A DNA stretch of 11,688 nucleotides from DATDAH01 sp036525535 (GCA_036525535.1 DATDAH010000007.1:1-11688), one strand, 5' to 3'; counted from the stretch's first letter, positions 1 through 6,596 are shown. Notes: generated by a model from the letters alone, not told the origin. Made by a program: numbers and translations.

Positions 1-1003
1 CGATGGCGTCGGTCAGGATCAGGTCGGGGAAGACCTCGAAGAACTGGTCCTTCACCGAAGGGGAGAAGACCGCCGCGCTGCTGGACAGCGAGAACAACGA
101 GGAGACGTCGTAGCGGTCCCGGTGGGCCTGCAGGGTCTCGATCAGGGGCCGAGCCATGGCGTCGCCGGTGATCATCATGGAGTTGATGCCCTCGCGCTGG
201 ATGAGCTGCCAGCACTCGTCGGCGTCGAAGTTGGCCACGAGCACGACTCGGTTGCCGGTCATGGCCTGGCTCATGAGGCCCCACTGGGTGGCACCGTGCA
301 TGAGGGGGGCGATGGGGAAGAAGGTGATGGGGTCGGGGTAGGCCTTGGCGATGATCTCCTCCGGCGTGGTGGCCCGGACCTTCGTCATGGGGTCGATGCC
401 GCCGCCGAGGGCCATGAAGACGTCCTCGTGGCGCCAGACGACGCCCTTGGGCATCCCGGTGGTGCCGCCCGTGTAGAGGATGTAGCGGTCGTCGGAGGAG
501 CGGGGGCCGAAGTCACGCACCGGGGACGCGGCGGCCAGGGCGTCCTCGTAGGGCACGGCGTCAGGCAGGCCGACCTCGCCGCCGGAGCCGTCATCGATGA
601 CGAGGGCGTGGACGAGCTGGGGCAGCGCGTCGACACAGGCCGCGACCCGGGGGCCGAAGCCCTGTTCGTAGACGAGGGCCTTCAGGTCGCTGTTGCCGAA
701 GAGGTAGGAGAGCTCGCCCTCGACGTAGCGGTAGTTGATGTTGATCCAGGTGGCCCGGATCTTGAAGACGGCCCAGAGGGTCTCGACCCACTCGGCGGAG
801 TTGTGGGCGTAGATGCCGACGTGGTCGCCCGGCTCGACGCCGTGCTCGGCCAGGTCGTGAGCCAGCCGGTTGGCCCGCTCCTCCATCTGGGCGTAGGTCC
901 GGCGCTGGTCGCCGACCACCAGGTACTCCCGCTCCGGGTAGGCGTCCACCGCCTGCTCGAACAGGTCAGCCAGGTTGAAGGTGCGTTCCCCCGTCGTGCT
1001 CAC
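1..1003 (-). CDS. FadD19-like acyl-CoA synthetase, C-terminus cut by window edge
   Basis: AMP-forming acyl-CoA ligase: activates a carboxylic acid to an acyl-adenylate and then its CoA thioester, in the cytoplasm. The first 334 residues are present; family members have about 540, so the C-terminal lid domain lies outside the window. The GTG at 1003 gives MSTTGERTFNLADLFEQAV, the usual beginning for this group; no better start is seen. The ATP-binding P-loop YTGGTTGMPKG is at residues 177-187, followed by VVWRHEDVF. The YTGGTTG-PKG-WR-ED form is characteristic of the FadD19/FadD17-like branch, which in mycobacteria includes steroid side-chain CoA ligases. It lies 44 bases downstream of the small membrane protein gene on the same strand, but has its own promoter-like sequence covered by a KstR-type palindrome. 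Ligase identity is near certain; a steroid substrate is inference from subfamily and operator. Confidence 0.93.
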   Translation of the reverse strand, partial: MSTTGERTFNLADLFEQAVDAYPEREYLVVGDQRRTYAQMEERANRLAHDLAEHGVEPGDHVGIYAHNSAEWVETLWAVFKIRATWININYRYVEGELSYLFGNSDLKALVYEQGFGPRVAACVDALPQLVHALVIDDGSGGEVGLPDAVPYEDALAAASPVRDFGPRSSDDRYILYTGGTTGMPKGVVWRHEDVFMALGGGIDPMTKVRATTPEEIIAKAYPDPITFFPIAPLMHGATQWGLMSQAMTGNRVVLVANFDADECWQLIQREGINSMMITGDAMARPLIETLQAHRDRYDVSSLFSLSSSAAVFSPSVKDQFFEVFPDLILTDAI

Positions 1004-1009
1004 GCCCCC

Positions 1010-1015
1010 AAACTA
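1010..1015 (-). promoter_or_regulatory. Putative -10 element of the FadD19-like gene
   Basis: On the minus strand TAGTTT (TANNNT pattern) lies 6 bases before the GTG at 1003, suggesting a leaderless or almost leaderless transcript. A weak -35 candidate, TTCTCC (1033-1038), is 17 bases upstream. The KstR-like palindrome shares bases with this hexamer. Confidence 0.3.
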
Positions 1016-1028
1016 GAACACGTTCCAG
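1013..1028. promoter_or_regulatory. KstR-like palindromic operator
   Basis: The sequence CTAGAACACGTTCCAG is an inverted repeat (CTRGAAC, two bases, GTTCYAG). Its core, 1014-1027, fits the published mycobacterial KstR motif TnnAACnnGTTnnA at every fixed position. It lies 10 bases upstream of the GTG of the FadD19-like ligase and overlaps that gene's presumed -10 hexamer, as expected for a repressor site. KstR is the TetR-family repressor of cholesterol catabolism. Other TetR-family regulators bind similar palindromes, so the cognate protein is uncertain; no TetR gene is in the window. Confidence 0.6.
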
Positions 1029-1047
1029 TCCTGGAGAAACCAACACG

Positions 1048-1239
1048 TCAGGTCGCGGGCGTCATCGGGCCGGGCGCCTTCGGCGGGACGTACCAGAGGA
1101 TGATCAGCCCGAGGATGGGGATCACGAAGCAGAGGACGGCACCGAGCACGGGCCGGTTCTTCCACCGCTTGCCGAAGAGGTAGCCGCAGATCCCACCCAC
1201 GACCGCGGTGCTGAGACCGAAGGTGACGATGAACGGCAT
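1048..1239 (-). CDS. Small two-helix membrane protein, unknown function
   Basis: A 63-residue protein starting at ATG 1239, with a purine-rich AAAGAGAG ribosome-binding candidate about 8 bases upstream. It has two hydrophobic segments (about residues 2-22, glycine-rich with GGICGYLFG, and about 31-51) joined by a basic loop, KRWKNR, at 24-29, and a proline-rich tail (YVPPKAPGP). The hairpin with a basic turn resembles many small uncharacterised actinobacterial membrane proteins; I do not recognise a named family. It is 42 bases downstream of the 522-aa acyl-CoA ligase and 44 bases upstream of the FadD19-like ligase on the same strand, so it is probably co-transcribed with the former. A role in lipid uptake or holding enzymes at the membrane would be speculation. 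Confidence 0.7.
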   Translation of the reverse strand: MPFIVTFGLSTAVVGGICGYLFGKRWKNRPVLGAVLCFVIPILGLIILWYVPPKAPGPMTPAT

Positions 1240-1281
1240 GCGTGCTCTCTTTCGAGTGGGCGGAAGCTGCAGCCTCCCACG

Positions 1282-2850
1282 TCAGATGCGGCTGTCGTGG
1301 CCGGCCCAGTACTCGTCCTTGAGCAGGCGCTTGTAGAGCTTGCCGGTGGGGTGGCGCGGGAGCTCGTCTCGGAAGTCGACGGAGCGAGGGCACTTGATGT
1401 CGGCCAGGTGGTCCCGACAGTGGGCGATGAGCGCCCGCTCCATCTCCGGGCCGGCGGTCGACGGGTCGACGAGTTGGACGACGGCCTTGACCTCCTCGCC
1501 GAACTCCTCGTTCGGGACGCCGATGACCGCGGCGTCAGCCACGTCGGGGTGCACGATCAGGACGTTCTCGGTCTCCTGGGGATAGATGTTGACGCCGCCC
1601 GAGATGATCATGTTGGCCTTGCGGTCGGTGAGGTAGAGGAAGCCGTCCTCGTCCACCTTGCCGATGTCGCCCAGGGTGCTCGAACCGTCCTCCCGGTAGC
1701 TGCCCGCCGTCTTGTCCGGGTCGTTGTGGTACTCGAAGATCCGGCCCGCCGCCGTGAGACCGAACCAGATCGTGCCCTCCTGGCCCGTCGCGACCTCCCG
1801 GCCCTCCTCGTCGAGGATGAGAACCGGAGCGGTCAGGGGTCGTCCGACCGTCCCCTTGTGGGCCAGCCAGTCCTCACTGTTGCAGTAGCAGAAGCCGTTG
1901 CCCTCGGTGCCCGCGTAGTACTCGTGGATGACCGGCCCCCACCACTCGATCATCTGTTCCTTGACCGGGATCGGACAGGGGGCGGCGGCGTGGACAGCCA
2001 CCTTCAGCGAGCTGAGGTCGGGCGCGGACCGGACCTCCTCGGGCAGCTTGAGCAAGCGCACGAACATGGTGGGCACCCACTGGCTGTGGGTCACCTGGTG
2101 TCGCTCGATGAGGGCCAGGGCCTCGGCGGCGTCGAAGTGCTCCATGACCACGACCGTCGCCCCCAGGCGCAGGAAGGCCATGCTGAAGCCGAGCGGGGCG
2201 GCATGGTAGAGGGGGGCGGGGGAGAGGTAGACCGACGCCTCCGATGCGCCGAAGACCAGCGTGTTGAGGGTGGTCAGGGCGTCGGGGGTCCCCAGCGGGT
2301 CGCCGGCCATCAGGGCCTTGACGCCCTTGGGCCTCCCGGTGGTGCCCGAGGAGTAGAGCATGGCGTGGCCCTCGACGGCGTCGGCGGGCTCCTCGGCGGG
2401 TTGAGCAGCCAGGAGGCCCTCCAGCGGCTCGCAGCCGACGACGGGGCCGCCGATCGACGCCAGGAGGTCGAGTCCACCGAGCTGGCCCATCAGCTCGGCC
2501 ACCTGGTCGGCCTTGGCCGGTGACGTGATGAGGACCCGGCCGCCCGAGTCCTCGACGATGTAGCCCAGCTCCTCCGCCGTCAGCCGCGAGCTGATGGCCG
2601 TGTAGTAGAGGCCGGCGTACCGGGCGCCCCACAGGAGCGGCAGGTACTCGGGACGGTTCTCGAGGCACAGGGCCACGTGGTCACCGGGCTGCAGTCCGAG
2701 GGACTTGAACAGCTGCGCCAGCCGGCAGGCCGTGTCGTGGAGCTCGGCGTAGGTGACGACCTCGCCGGTGCCGCCCATGATGACGGCGGGGTGGTCCGGC
2801 CGCCGCTCCGCCCACGTCCCCGGGTACCGCCGTTCCTTCTCGTCGCTCAC
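1282..2850 (-). CDS. AMP-forming acyl-CoA synthetase (FadD family)
   Basis: A complete 522-residue class I adenylate-forming ligase converting a free acid, ATP and CoA to acyl-CoA. Motifs in order: P-loop YSSGTTGRPKG (166-176), A5-type YYAGTEG (311-317), the LGDIG/DGFLYLTDR hinge region (393-410), A8-type SGGVNIYPQETE (417-428), and the C-terminal PTGKLYKRL whose lysine (504) is the expected catalytic residue. Nothing essential is missing. The start is ATG 2850, with a GGGGG ribosome-binding candidate about 9 bases upstream. The gene diverges from the thiolase-like gene at 2920 and leads a minus-strand run with the small membrane protein and the FadD19-like ligase. It differs clearly from that second ligase (SSGTTGRPKG against TGGTTGMPKG), so they probably act on different acids. 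Substrate unknown. Confidence 0.95.
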   Translation of the reverse strand: MSDEKERRYPGTWAERRPDHPAVIMGGTGEVVTYAELHDTACRLAQLFKSLGLQPGDHVALCLENRPEYLPLLWGARYAGLYYTAISSRLTAEELGYIVEDSGGRVLITSPAKADQVAELMGQLGGLDLLASIGGPVVGCEPLEGLLAAQPAEEPADAVEGHAMLYSSGTTGRPKGVKALMAGDPLGTPDALTTLNTLVFGASEASVYLSPAPLYHAAPLGFSMAFLRLGATVVVMEHFDAAEALALIERHQVTHSQWVPTMFVRLLKLPEEVRSAPDLSSLKVAVHAAAPCPIPVKEQMIEWWGPVIHEYYAGTEGNGFCYCNSEDWLAHKGTVGRPLTAPVLILDEEGREVATGQEGTIWFGLTAAGRIFEYHNDPDKTAGSYREDGSSTLGDIGKVDEDGFLYLTDRKANMIISGGVNIYPQETENVLIVHPDVADAAVIGVPNEEFGEEVKAVVQLVDPSTAGPEMERALIAHCRDHLADIKCPRSVDFRDELPRHPTGKLYKRLLKDEYWAGHDSRI

Positions 2851-2905
2851 GCGCGTCGCCCCCGGTTGCCGGTGTCCGCCGTTCTGGCGCCCATTCTGGC
2901 CCGGC

Positions 2906-2911
2906 TACGGT
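2906..2911 (+). promoter_or_regulatory. Putative -10 element of the Ltp2-like operon
   Basis: TACGGT ends 8 bases before the GTG at 2920, with no Shine-Dalgarno sequence between, consistent with a leaderless mRNA. Upstream in the 69-base divergent gap the heptamer TTCTGGC occurs twice (2882-2888 and 2894-2900), a possible but weak direct-repeat binding site. No KstR-like palindrome is present here. Confidence 0.3.
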
Positions 2912-2919
2912 CCCGCGTC

Positions 2920-4104
2920 GTGAGCGTGGGACCTGACCGGACGCCGGTGATCGCCGGGATCGCGTTGTCGGACTACCCCGTGGCGCCCGAGCTCGACGGG
3001 GTCCAGCACCACGTGCTCGCGATGCAGCGGGTCCTCGAGGACAGCGGCGTGGCCAAGGCCGACATCGACGGGTACGTGTCCGCGGGCGGCGGCGGGATGG
3101 TCGACGACCCGGTGACCATGTCCGAGTACCTCGGTGTCGACCACCGTTGGATCGACGGGACCATGACCGGAGGGTCGTCCTTCGAGTTCCACGTGCAGCA
3201 CGCCGCCGCCGCCATCCGGGACGGTCGCGCCCACACGATCCTGGTCACCTACGGCTCGGACCAGCTGAGCCGCATGGGTCGGACCCTGGGGACGGGCAGC
3301 TTCCGGACGGGCCAGAGCCAGGCCGTCCCCGGTCCGCTGCAGTTCGAGGCGCCGTACGGGACCTCGCTGGTCGGGTCCTACGCCATGGTCGCCCAGCGCC
3401 ACATGCACGAATTCGGCACGACGTCGGAGCAGCTGGCCGAGATCGCCGTGGGCGTCCGGGAGTACGCCCAGCTCAATCCTCTGGCCCGCTATCGGGACGA
3501 CCTCACCGTGGAGGACGTCATCGGCTCCCGCATGGTCGCCGACCCGCTGCACAAGCTCGATTGCTGCGTCATCACGGACGGCGGGGGCGCCCTCCTGCTG
3601 ACCACCGAGGAGCGGGCCCGGGACCTGAGGCAGCCGCCGGTCTATGTGCTCGGCGCGGGCGGGGCGCAGTCCCACTGGAACATCTCCCAGTGCCCGGACT
3701 TCACGACGTCGGCGGGTGCCCGCATCAGCGCCGACGTCTACGCCGAAGCCGGCCTGACCCCGGCCGACGTCGACACGATCCAGTTCTACGACAGCTTCAC
3801 GATCACGGTGGCCGTGCTCCTGGAGGACATGGGCTTCTGTGCCAAGGGTGAGGCCGGGGCCTTCGTCCAGGAGGGCCACCTCCGTCGGGGCGGGAAGCTG
3901 CCGCTGAACACGGACGGCGGCGGGCTGTCGTCCAACCACCCCGGCATGCGGGGCATCTTCCTGCTGGTGGAGGCGACCCGTCAGTTGCGGGGTCAGGGGG
4001 GCGAGGCCCAGGTGCCGGGAGCGGAGGTGGCACTGGCCACGGGCTCCGGTGGCTGGCTCTCGTGCATCGGCATGGTGCTGCTGGGGAAGGATCGACCGGC
4101 ATGA
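2920..4104 (+). CDS. Thiolase-fold lipid-transfer protein, Ltp2-like (probable aldolase)
   Basis: A 394-residue member of the SCP-x/lipid-transfer thiolase family. The frame stays open upstream to 2677, but the GTG at 2920 gives MSVGPDRTPVIAGIALSDY, the normal family beginning, and avoids overlap with the divergent ligase. Where a thiolase carries its nucleophilic cysteine this protein has GGSSFEFH (84-91), and the C-terminal cysteine motif is replaced by ATGSGGW (373-379). The thiolase-type histidine is kept in NHPGMRG (339-345), and FYDSF (289-293) holds a conserved tyrosine. Loss of both cysteines together with an adjacent DUF35 partner matches Ltp2, the retro-aldolase that works with the DUF35 domain of ChsH2 in steroid side-chain degradation. 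Its stop overlaps the DUF35 start (ATGA), implying translational coupling. Family is clear; aldolase activity and substrate are inferred. Confidence 0.88.
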   Translation: MSVGPDRTPVIAGIALSDYPVAPELDGVQHHVLAMQRVLEDSGVAKADIDGYVSAGGGGMVDDPVTMSEYLGVDHRWIDGTMTGGSSFEFHVQHAAAAIRDGRAHTILVTYGSDQLSRMGRTLGTGSFRTGQSQAVPGPLQFEAPYGTSLVGSYAMVAQRHMHEFGTTSEQLAEIAVGVREYAQLNPLARYRDDLTVEDVIGSRMVADPLHKLDCCVITDGGGALLLTTEERARDLRQPPVYVLGAGGAQSHWNISQCPDFTTSAGARISADVYAEAGLTPADVDTIQFYDSFTITVAVLLEDMGFCAKGEAGAFVQEGHLRRGGKLPLNTDGGGLSSNHPGMRGIFLLVEATRQLRGQGGEAQVPGAEVALATGSGGWLSCIGMVLLGKDRPA

Positions 4105-4520
4105 GCCCTGACACCGGTGAGTGGGTCAAGCCGGTCCCGTACGTGGACGCGGTCTCCAAGCCGTTCTGGGACGCCACGCTCGAGGGGCGGCTGACGTTCC
4201 AGCAGTGCCCGGTCTGCGGGCACCGGCAGTTCTACCCCCGGGCCGCCTGCACGGCCTGCGGCGCGACGCCCGAGCTGGTCGACGCGGCGGGCACCGGCAC
4301 GGTCCACACGTTCACGGTCATCCGTCAGTTCGGCGGGCCCGGCTTCAAGGACGAGCTCCCCTACGTCGTCGCCATGATCGACCTGGACGAGGGCGTGCGC
4401 ATGATGGGCAACGTCACCGACGTCGACCCGGAGGCGGTGCGCATCGGCGACCGGGTCCAGGTCTGGTTCGCCGACGCCGGCGACCGGGCCCACATCCCCC
4501 TCTGGAAGCCGGCCGACTGA
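4101..4520 (+). CDS. DUF35 OB-fold protein with zinc ribbon, partner of the thiolase-like protein
   Basis: A 139-residue DUF35 protein: an N-terminal helix (KPFWDATLEGRLTFQQC), a rubredoxin-like zinc ribbon with cysteines 36, 39, 50 and 53 (CPVC and CTAC), then an OB-fold. PYVVAMIDLDEGVRMM and IGDRVQVWF are typical strands of that fold. The ATG at 4101 overlaps the stop of the thiolase-like gene by four bases (ATGA); an upstream in-frame start at 4062 would lie inside that gene and add nothing conserved. DUF35 proteins form obligate complexes with thiolase-fold enzymes: in Ltp2-ChsH2 the DUF35 domain is needed for aldolase activity, and in other systems it binds acyl-CoA. The gene arrangement therefore predicts a stable complex. 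It is a stand-alone DUF35 protein with no fused MaoC hydratase domain, unlike ChsH2. Confidence 0.9.
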   Translation: MSPDTGEWVKPVPYVDAVSKPFWDATLEGRLTFQQCPVCGHRQFYPRAACTACGATPELVDAAGTGTVHTFTVIRQFGGPGFKDELPYVVAMIDLDEGVRMMGNVTDVDPEAVRIGDRVQVWFADAGDRAHIPLWKPAD

Positions 4521-4526
4521 GGCCCC

Positions 4527-4970
4527 ATGACGACCCTCGACACCTTCGCCGAGCTGACCGGGCGCGACAGCCTCTGTGTGGTCACCTCCACCCGTCCGGA
4601 CGGCACCGCTCAGGCGTCGGTCGTGAACGCCGGCGTGCTGTCCCATCCGATCGACCGGACGGAGGTCGTGGCCTATGTCGTGCGGGGCGATGCCCTGAAG
4701 CTGCGCAACGTTCGCTCCCGACCGTCGACGACCGTGGTGGCCCGGGACGGCTTCGAGTGGGTGACCGTCGAGGGACGGGCGGAGGTCATCGGTCCCGATG
4801 ACCCGAACCCCGCGATCGACCCCGAGGGCCTGCGTCTCCTTCTCCGGGAGGTCTTCCGCGCCGCGGGCGGCACCCACGACGACTGGGATGCCTTCGACCG
4901 GGCGATGGCCGACGAGCGCCGAGCCGTTGTCCTGGTCACGCCCCACCGGATCTACGGCGTCACCCGCTAG
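4527..4970 (+). CDS. PPOX-class flavin/F420-dependent enzyme (Rv1155-like)
   Basis: A 147-residue protein of the split beta-barrel pyridoxamine-phosphate-oxidase-like superfamily. MTTLDTFAELTGRDSLCVVTSTRPDGTAQASVVNAG is the usual N-terminal strand pair, with the RPDG turn at 23-26; ALKLRNVRSRPSTTVV (56-71) and WVTVEGRAEVI (78-88) follow the actinobacterial PPOX-class probable F420-dependent pattern. Such small dimeric proteins bind F420 or FMN and may reduce diverse substrates. The start is ATG 4527, six bases after the DUF35 stop, with TGAGG acting both as that stop and as a ribosome-binding site. Third in a likely operon with the Ltp2-like and DUF35 genes, so a redox step on the same substrate is possible but unproven. 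Its stop abuts the stop of the convergent thioesterase gene. Confidence 0.85.
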   Translation: MTTLDTFAELTGRDSLCVVTSTRPDGTAQASVVNAGVLSHPIDRTEVVAYVVRGDALKLRNVRSRPSTTVVARDGFEWVTVEGRAEVIGPDDPNPAIDPEGLRLLLREVFRAAGGTHDDWDAFDRAMADERRAVVLVTPHRIYGVTR

Positions 4971-4983
4971 TCACTCCGGTGGG
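4942..4983. terminator. Inverted repeat across convergent stop codons, possible bidirectional terminator
   Basis: CCCACCGGA (4942-4950) and TCCGGTGGG (4975-4983) are perfect 9-base complementary arms around a 24-base loop that holds both stop codons (4968-4970 plus, 4971-4973 minus). The position is right for a shared terminator of two convergent genes. There is no T-tract on either side and the loop is long, and arms this long can occur by chance in GC-rich DNA. Confidence 0.35.
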
Positions 4984-5636
4984 CGGCTGGCCATGCCGGT
5001 GGCGGGGGCGATGAAGACGCACTGGGCCTCGGCCAGGAGCTTGTCGCCGTCGTGGGCGGTGCCCCAGCAGAAGATCTTGCGGCCCTCGGTCCGATCGACT
5101 CCGGCCGCGTAGTCGATGCGCCGGTAGAGGGGCGTGGGCTTGACCATCTTCACGGTCAGCGTCCCGGTGAAGCCGGCGATGCCCGAGGCCATCTGGGCGC
5201 AGCCGAGGAGGTCGTCGAAGGCGGCCGCGACGAACCCGCCGTGGAGGCAGTCCTGCGGGCCCTCGTACGCGGCGCCCCACGTGGCCGAGCCCCGGGTGAT
5301 GTCGCCTTCGAGGAAGAACGAGATCGGCGGGGCGAGAGGGTTGCTGGCCCCACTGATGCCCGACCGCTCGGTGAGGATGGCGTCGTCGCCGCCCGAGGCC
5401 GACAGGCCGCCCCGCTCCCGCAGCGACGGCGGGCGGTCGAGGACCTCGGCCAGGTGGGCGGTGGCCTCGATGAGCTCGGCGAAGGTCTCCTCGCCCACGC
5501 GCTCCGTGTCCAGCAGGGCCACCCGCTCGACGACCTTCTTGGCTTCCTCGACGAGCATGTGCTTCTGGGCCCGGGCGCCCCGCGCCCGGGAGGGCGTGGT
5601 GATCCAGAGCTGGCGGGCATCGTCGGGCAGCGGCAT
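4971..5636 (-). CDS. PaaI-type hotdog acyl-CoA thioesterase
   Basis: A 221-residue protein whose C-terminal half is a PaaI/4HBT hotdog domain: GPQDCLHGGFVAAAFDDLLG (127-145) contains the HGG turn and following acidic residues that form the active site, followed by the strands TGTLTVKMVKPTPLYRRI and EGRKIFCWGTAHDG. The N-terminal 90 residues are mainly helical and not recognisable as a domain; this N-terminally extended form is common in Actinobacteria. The chosen start is ATG 5636 (MPLPDDARQLW). The frame is open to 5750, but that would run through the divergent promoter region and into the MarR-GNAT gene. It probably hydrolyses a CoA thioester in the cytoplasm; substrate unknown. Divergence from a MarR-family regulator with a palindrome between them suggests it could be a target of that regulator. 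Confidence 0.87.
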   Translation of the reverse strand: MPLPDDARQLWITTPSRARGARAQKHMLVEEAKKVVERVALLDTERVGEETFAELIEATAHLAEVLDRPPSLRERGGLSASGGDDAILTERSGISGASNPLAPPISFFLEGDITRGSATWGAAYEGPQDCLHGGFVAAAFDDLLGCAQMASGIAGFTGTLTVKMVKPTPLYRRIDYAAGVDRTEGRKIFCWGTAHDGDKLLAEAQCVFIAPATGMASRPPE

Positions 5637-5642
5637 GGCGGC

Positions 5643-5648
5643 ACCGTA
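5643..5648 (-). promoter_or_regulatory. Putative -10 element of the thioesterase gene
   Basis: On the minus strand TACGGT ends 6 bases before the ATG at 5636, the same hexamer as in front of the Ltp2-like gene. No Shine-Dalgarno sequence is visible, so a leaderless message is likely. The expected -35 position (5666-5671, ATTTCC) is weak and abuts the palindrome at 5672-5689. Confidence 0.3.
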
Positions 5649-5671
5649 ACGGCGGGGTTCGTCGTGGAAAT

Positions 5672-5689
5672 CTCTGACTAGAGTCAGAG
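5672..5689. promoter_or_regulatory. 18-bp palindromic operator between thioesterase and MarR-GNAT genes
   Basis: CTCTGACTAGAGTCAGAG has perfect 7-base arms (CTCTGAC and GTCAGAG) around TAGA. It ends two bases before the ATG of the MarR-GNAT gene and covers that gene's -10 candidate. Size and symmetry fit the dimeric site of a winged-helix MarR protein, so autorepression is the simplest reading. It would also adjoin the -35 region of the divergent thioesterase gene. Confidence 0.6.
5679..5684 (+). promoter_or_regulatory. Putative -10 element of the MarR-GNAT gene
   Basis: TAGAGT lies 7 bases before the ATG at 5692, in the centre of the palindrome. It would give a leaderless or near-leaderless transcript and would be hidden when the operator is occupied. 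No good -35 sequence is seen. Confidence 0.35.
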
Positions 5690-5691
5690 GA

Positions 5692-6579
5692 ATGGACGAC
5701 GCGGCCGTGGCCATGGTGCGCCGGTTCAACCGGACGGTGACCCAACGCATCGGCGTGCTCGACGACGAGTACCTCGCTCGCGGCCGGCCCCTCGCCGCTT
5801 CCCGGGTCCTGTGGGAGGTCGGCGTCAGCGGTGGCGACGTGCGGGCGCTGCGCGCTCGTCTCGGCCTGGACTCCGGCTACCTGAGTCGGCTCCTGCGCTC
5901 CCTGGAGGACGAGGGCCTGGTGACGGTGAGTCCCGACGCCGTCGACGCCCGGGTGCGTCGGGTCGGGGTGACCGACACCGGCCGAGCCGAGCTGGCGGAG
6001 ATGGACGGCCTGAGCGACGCGCTGGCCTGGTCGCTGCTCGACCCGCTCGACGACCGCGCTCGCGGCCGGCTCCTCGAGGCCATGTCCACGGTCGATCGCC
6101 TGCTCCGCCTCGGCCAGGTCGTGGTGGCCCCGGAGGACCCGCACAGCGCTGACGCCGATGCCTGCCTCCGGGCCTACTTCGCCGACATCGACGAGCGCTT
6201 CGAGACCGGCTTCGACTTCGATGCCGCCGAGCCCTTCGCCGTGGACGACATGGTCGAGCCGGAAGGCCTCCTGCTCATCGCCCGTCTCGGCGACAAGGCC
6301 GTAGCCTGCGGCGCGCTCCACTTCTTCGCCGGCGGCACGGCCGACGTGAAGCGCATGTGGGTCGACCCCTCGGCGCGCGGGCTGGGCCTCGGTCGGCGGA
6401 TGCTGGTCGAGCTCGAGGCGCAGGCCCAGGCCCACGGTGTCCGCCTCCTGCGCCTCGAGACCAACCGGGCCTTGGCCGAGGCCATCACCCTCTATCGGGC
6501 CGTCGGCTTCGAGGAGGTCGACCCCTTCAACGACGAGGTCCACGCCGACCACTGGTTCGCCAAGCCCCTCACGTCCTGA
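5692..6579 (+). CDS. MarR-family regulator fused to a GNAT acetyltransferase
   Basis: A 295-residue two-domain protein. Residues 1-145 form a MarR winged helix: VRRFNRTVTQRIGVL dimer helix, helix-turn-helix around 48-76 (DVRALRARLGLDSGYLSRLL), and a wing with the family signature DARVRRVGVTDTGRAEL (85-101). Residues 150-295 form a GNAT N-acetyltransferase: the acetyl-CoA-binding motif A, VKRMWVDPSARGLGLGRRM (219-237), with RGLGLGR as the pyrophosphate loop, and motif B AITLYRAVGFEEV (264-276). The fusion is a known architecture in which the GNAT domain is often assumed to modify a small molecule or sense acyl-CoA; its acceptor is rarely known. The ATG at 5692 lies just after the palindrome and its -10. 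It is divergent from the thioesterase gene, a probable target along with itself. Confidence 0.92.
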   Translation: MDDAAVAMVRRFNRTVTQRIGVLDDEYLARGRPLAASRVLWEVGVSGGDVRALRARLGLDSGYLSRLLRSLEDEGLVTVSPDAVDARVRRVGVTDTGRAELAEMDGLSDALAWSLLDPLDDRARGRLLEAMSTVDRLLRLGQVVVAPEDPHSADADACLRAYFADIDERFETGFDFDAAEPFAVDDMVEPEGLLLIARLGDKAVACGALHFFAGGTADVKRMWVDPSARGLGLGRRMLVELEAQAQAHGVRLLRLETNRALAEAITLYRAVGFEEVDPFNDEVHADHWFAKPLTS

Positions 6580-6596
6580 CCCTCCGGGTGCGGGGG

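Noticed and set aside
1256..1280. Imperfect stem (GTGGG ... CCCAC) between the 522-aa ligase and the small membrane protein
   Set aside because: Several mismatches and no T-tract; it lies directly before the next same-strand gene, so calling it a terminator is not supported.
1297..2523. Open plus-strand frame of 408 codons opposite the 522-aa ligase
   Set aside because: The product is rich in G, R, V, D and L without domain motifs; it mirrors the third-position GC bias of the ligase, which has complete catalytic motifs.
2677..2919. N-terminal extension of the Ltp2-like gene
   Set aside because: The extra 81 codons overlap the divergent ligase and have a shadow-like composition; the family beginning is at the GTG at 2920.
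5721..5733. Palindrome CCGGTTCAACCGG near the start of the MarR-GNAT gene
   Set aside because: It encodes conserved residues of the first MarR helix (RFNR) and is not related in sequence to the stronger palindrome upstream.
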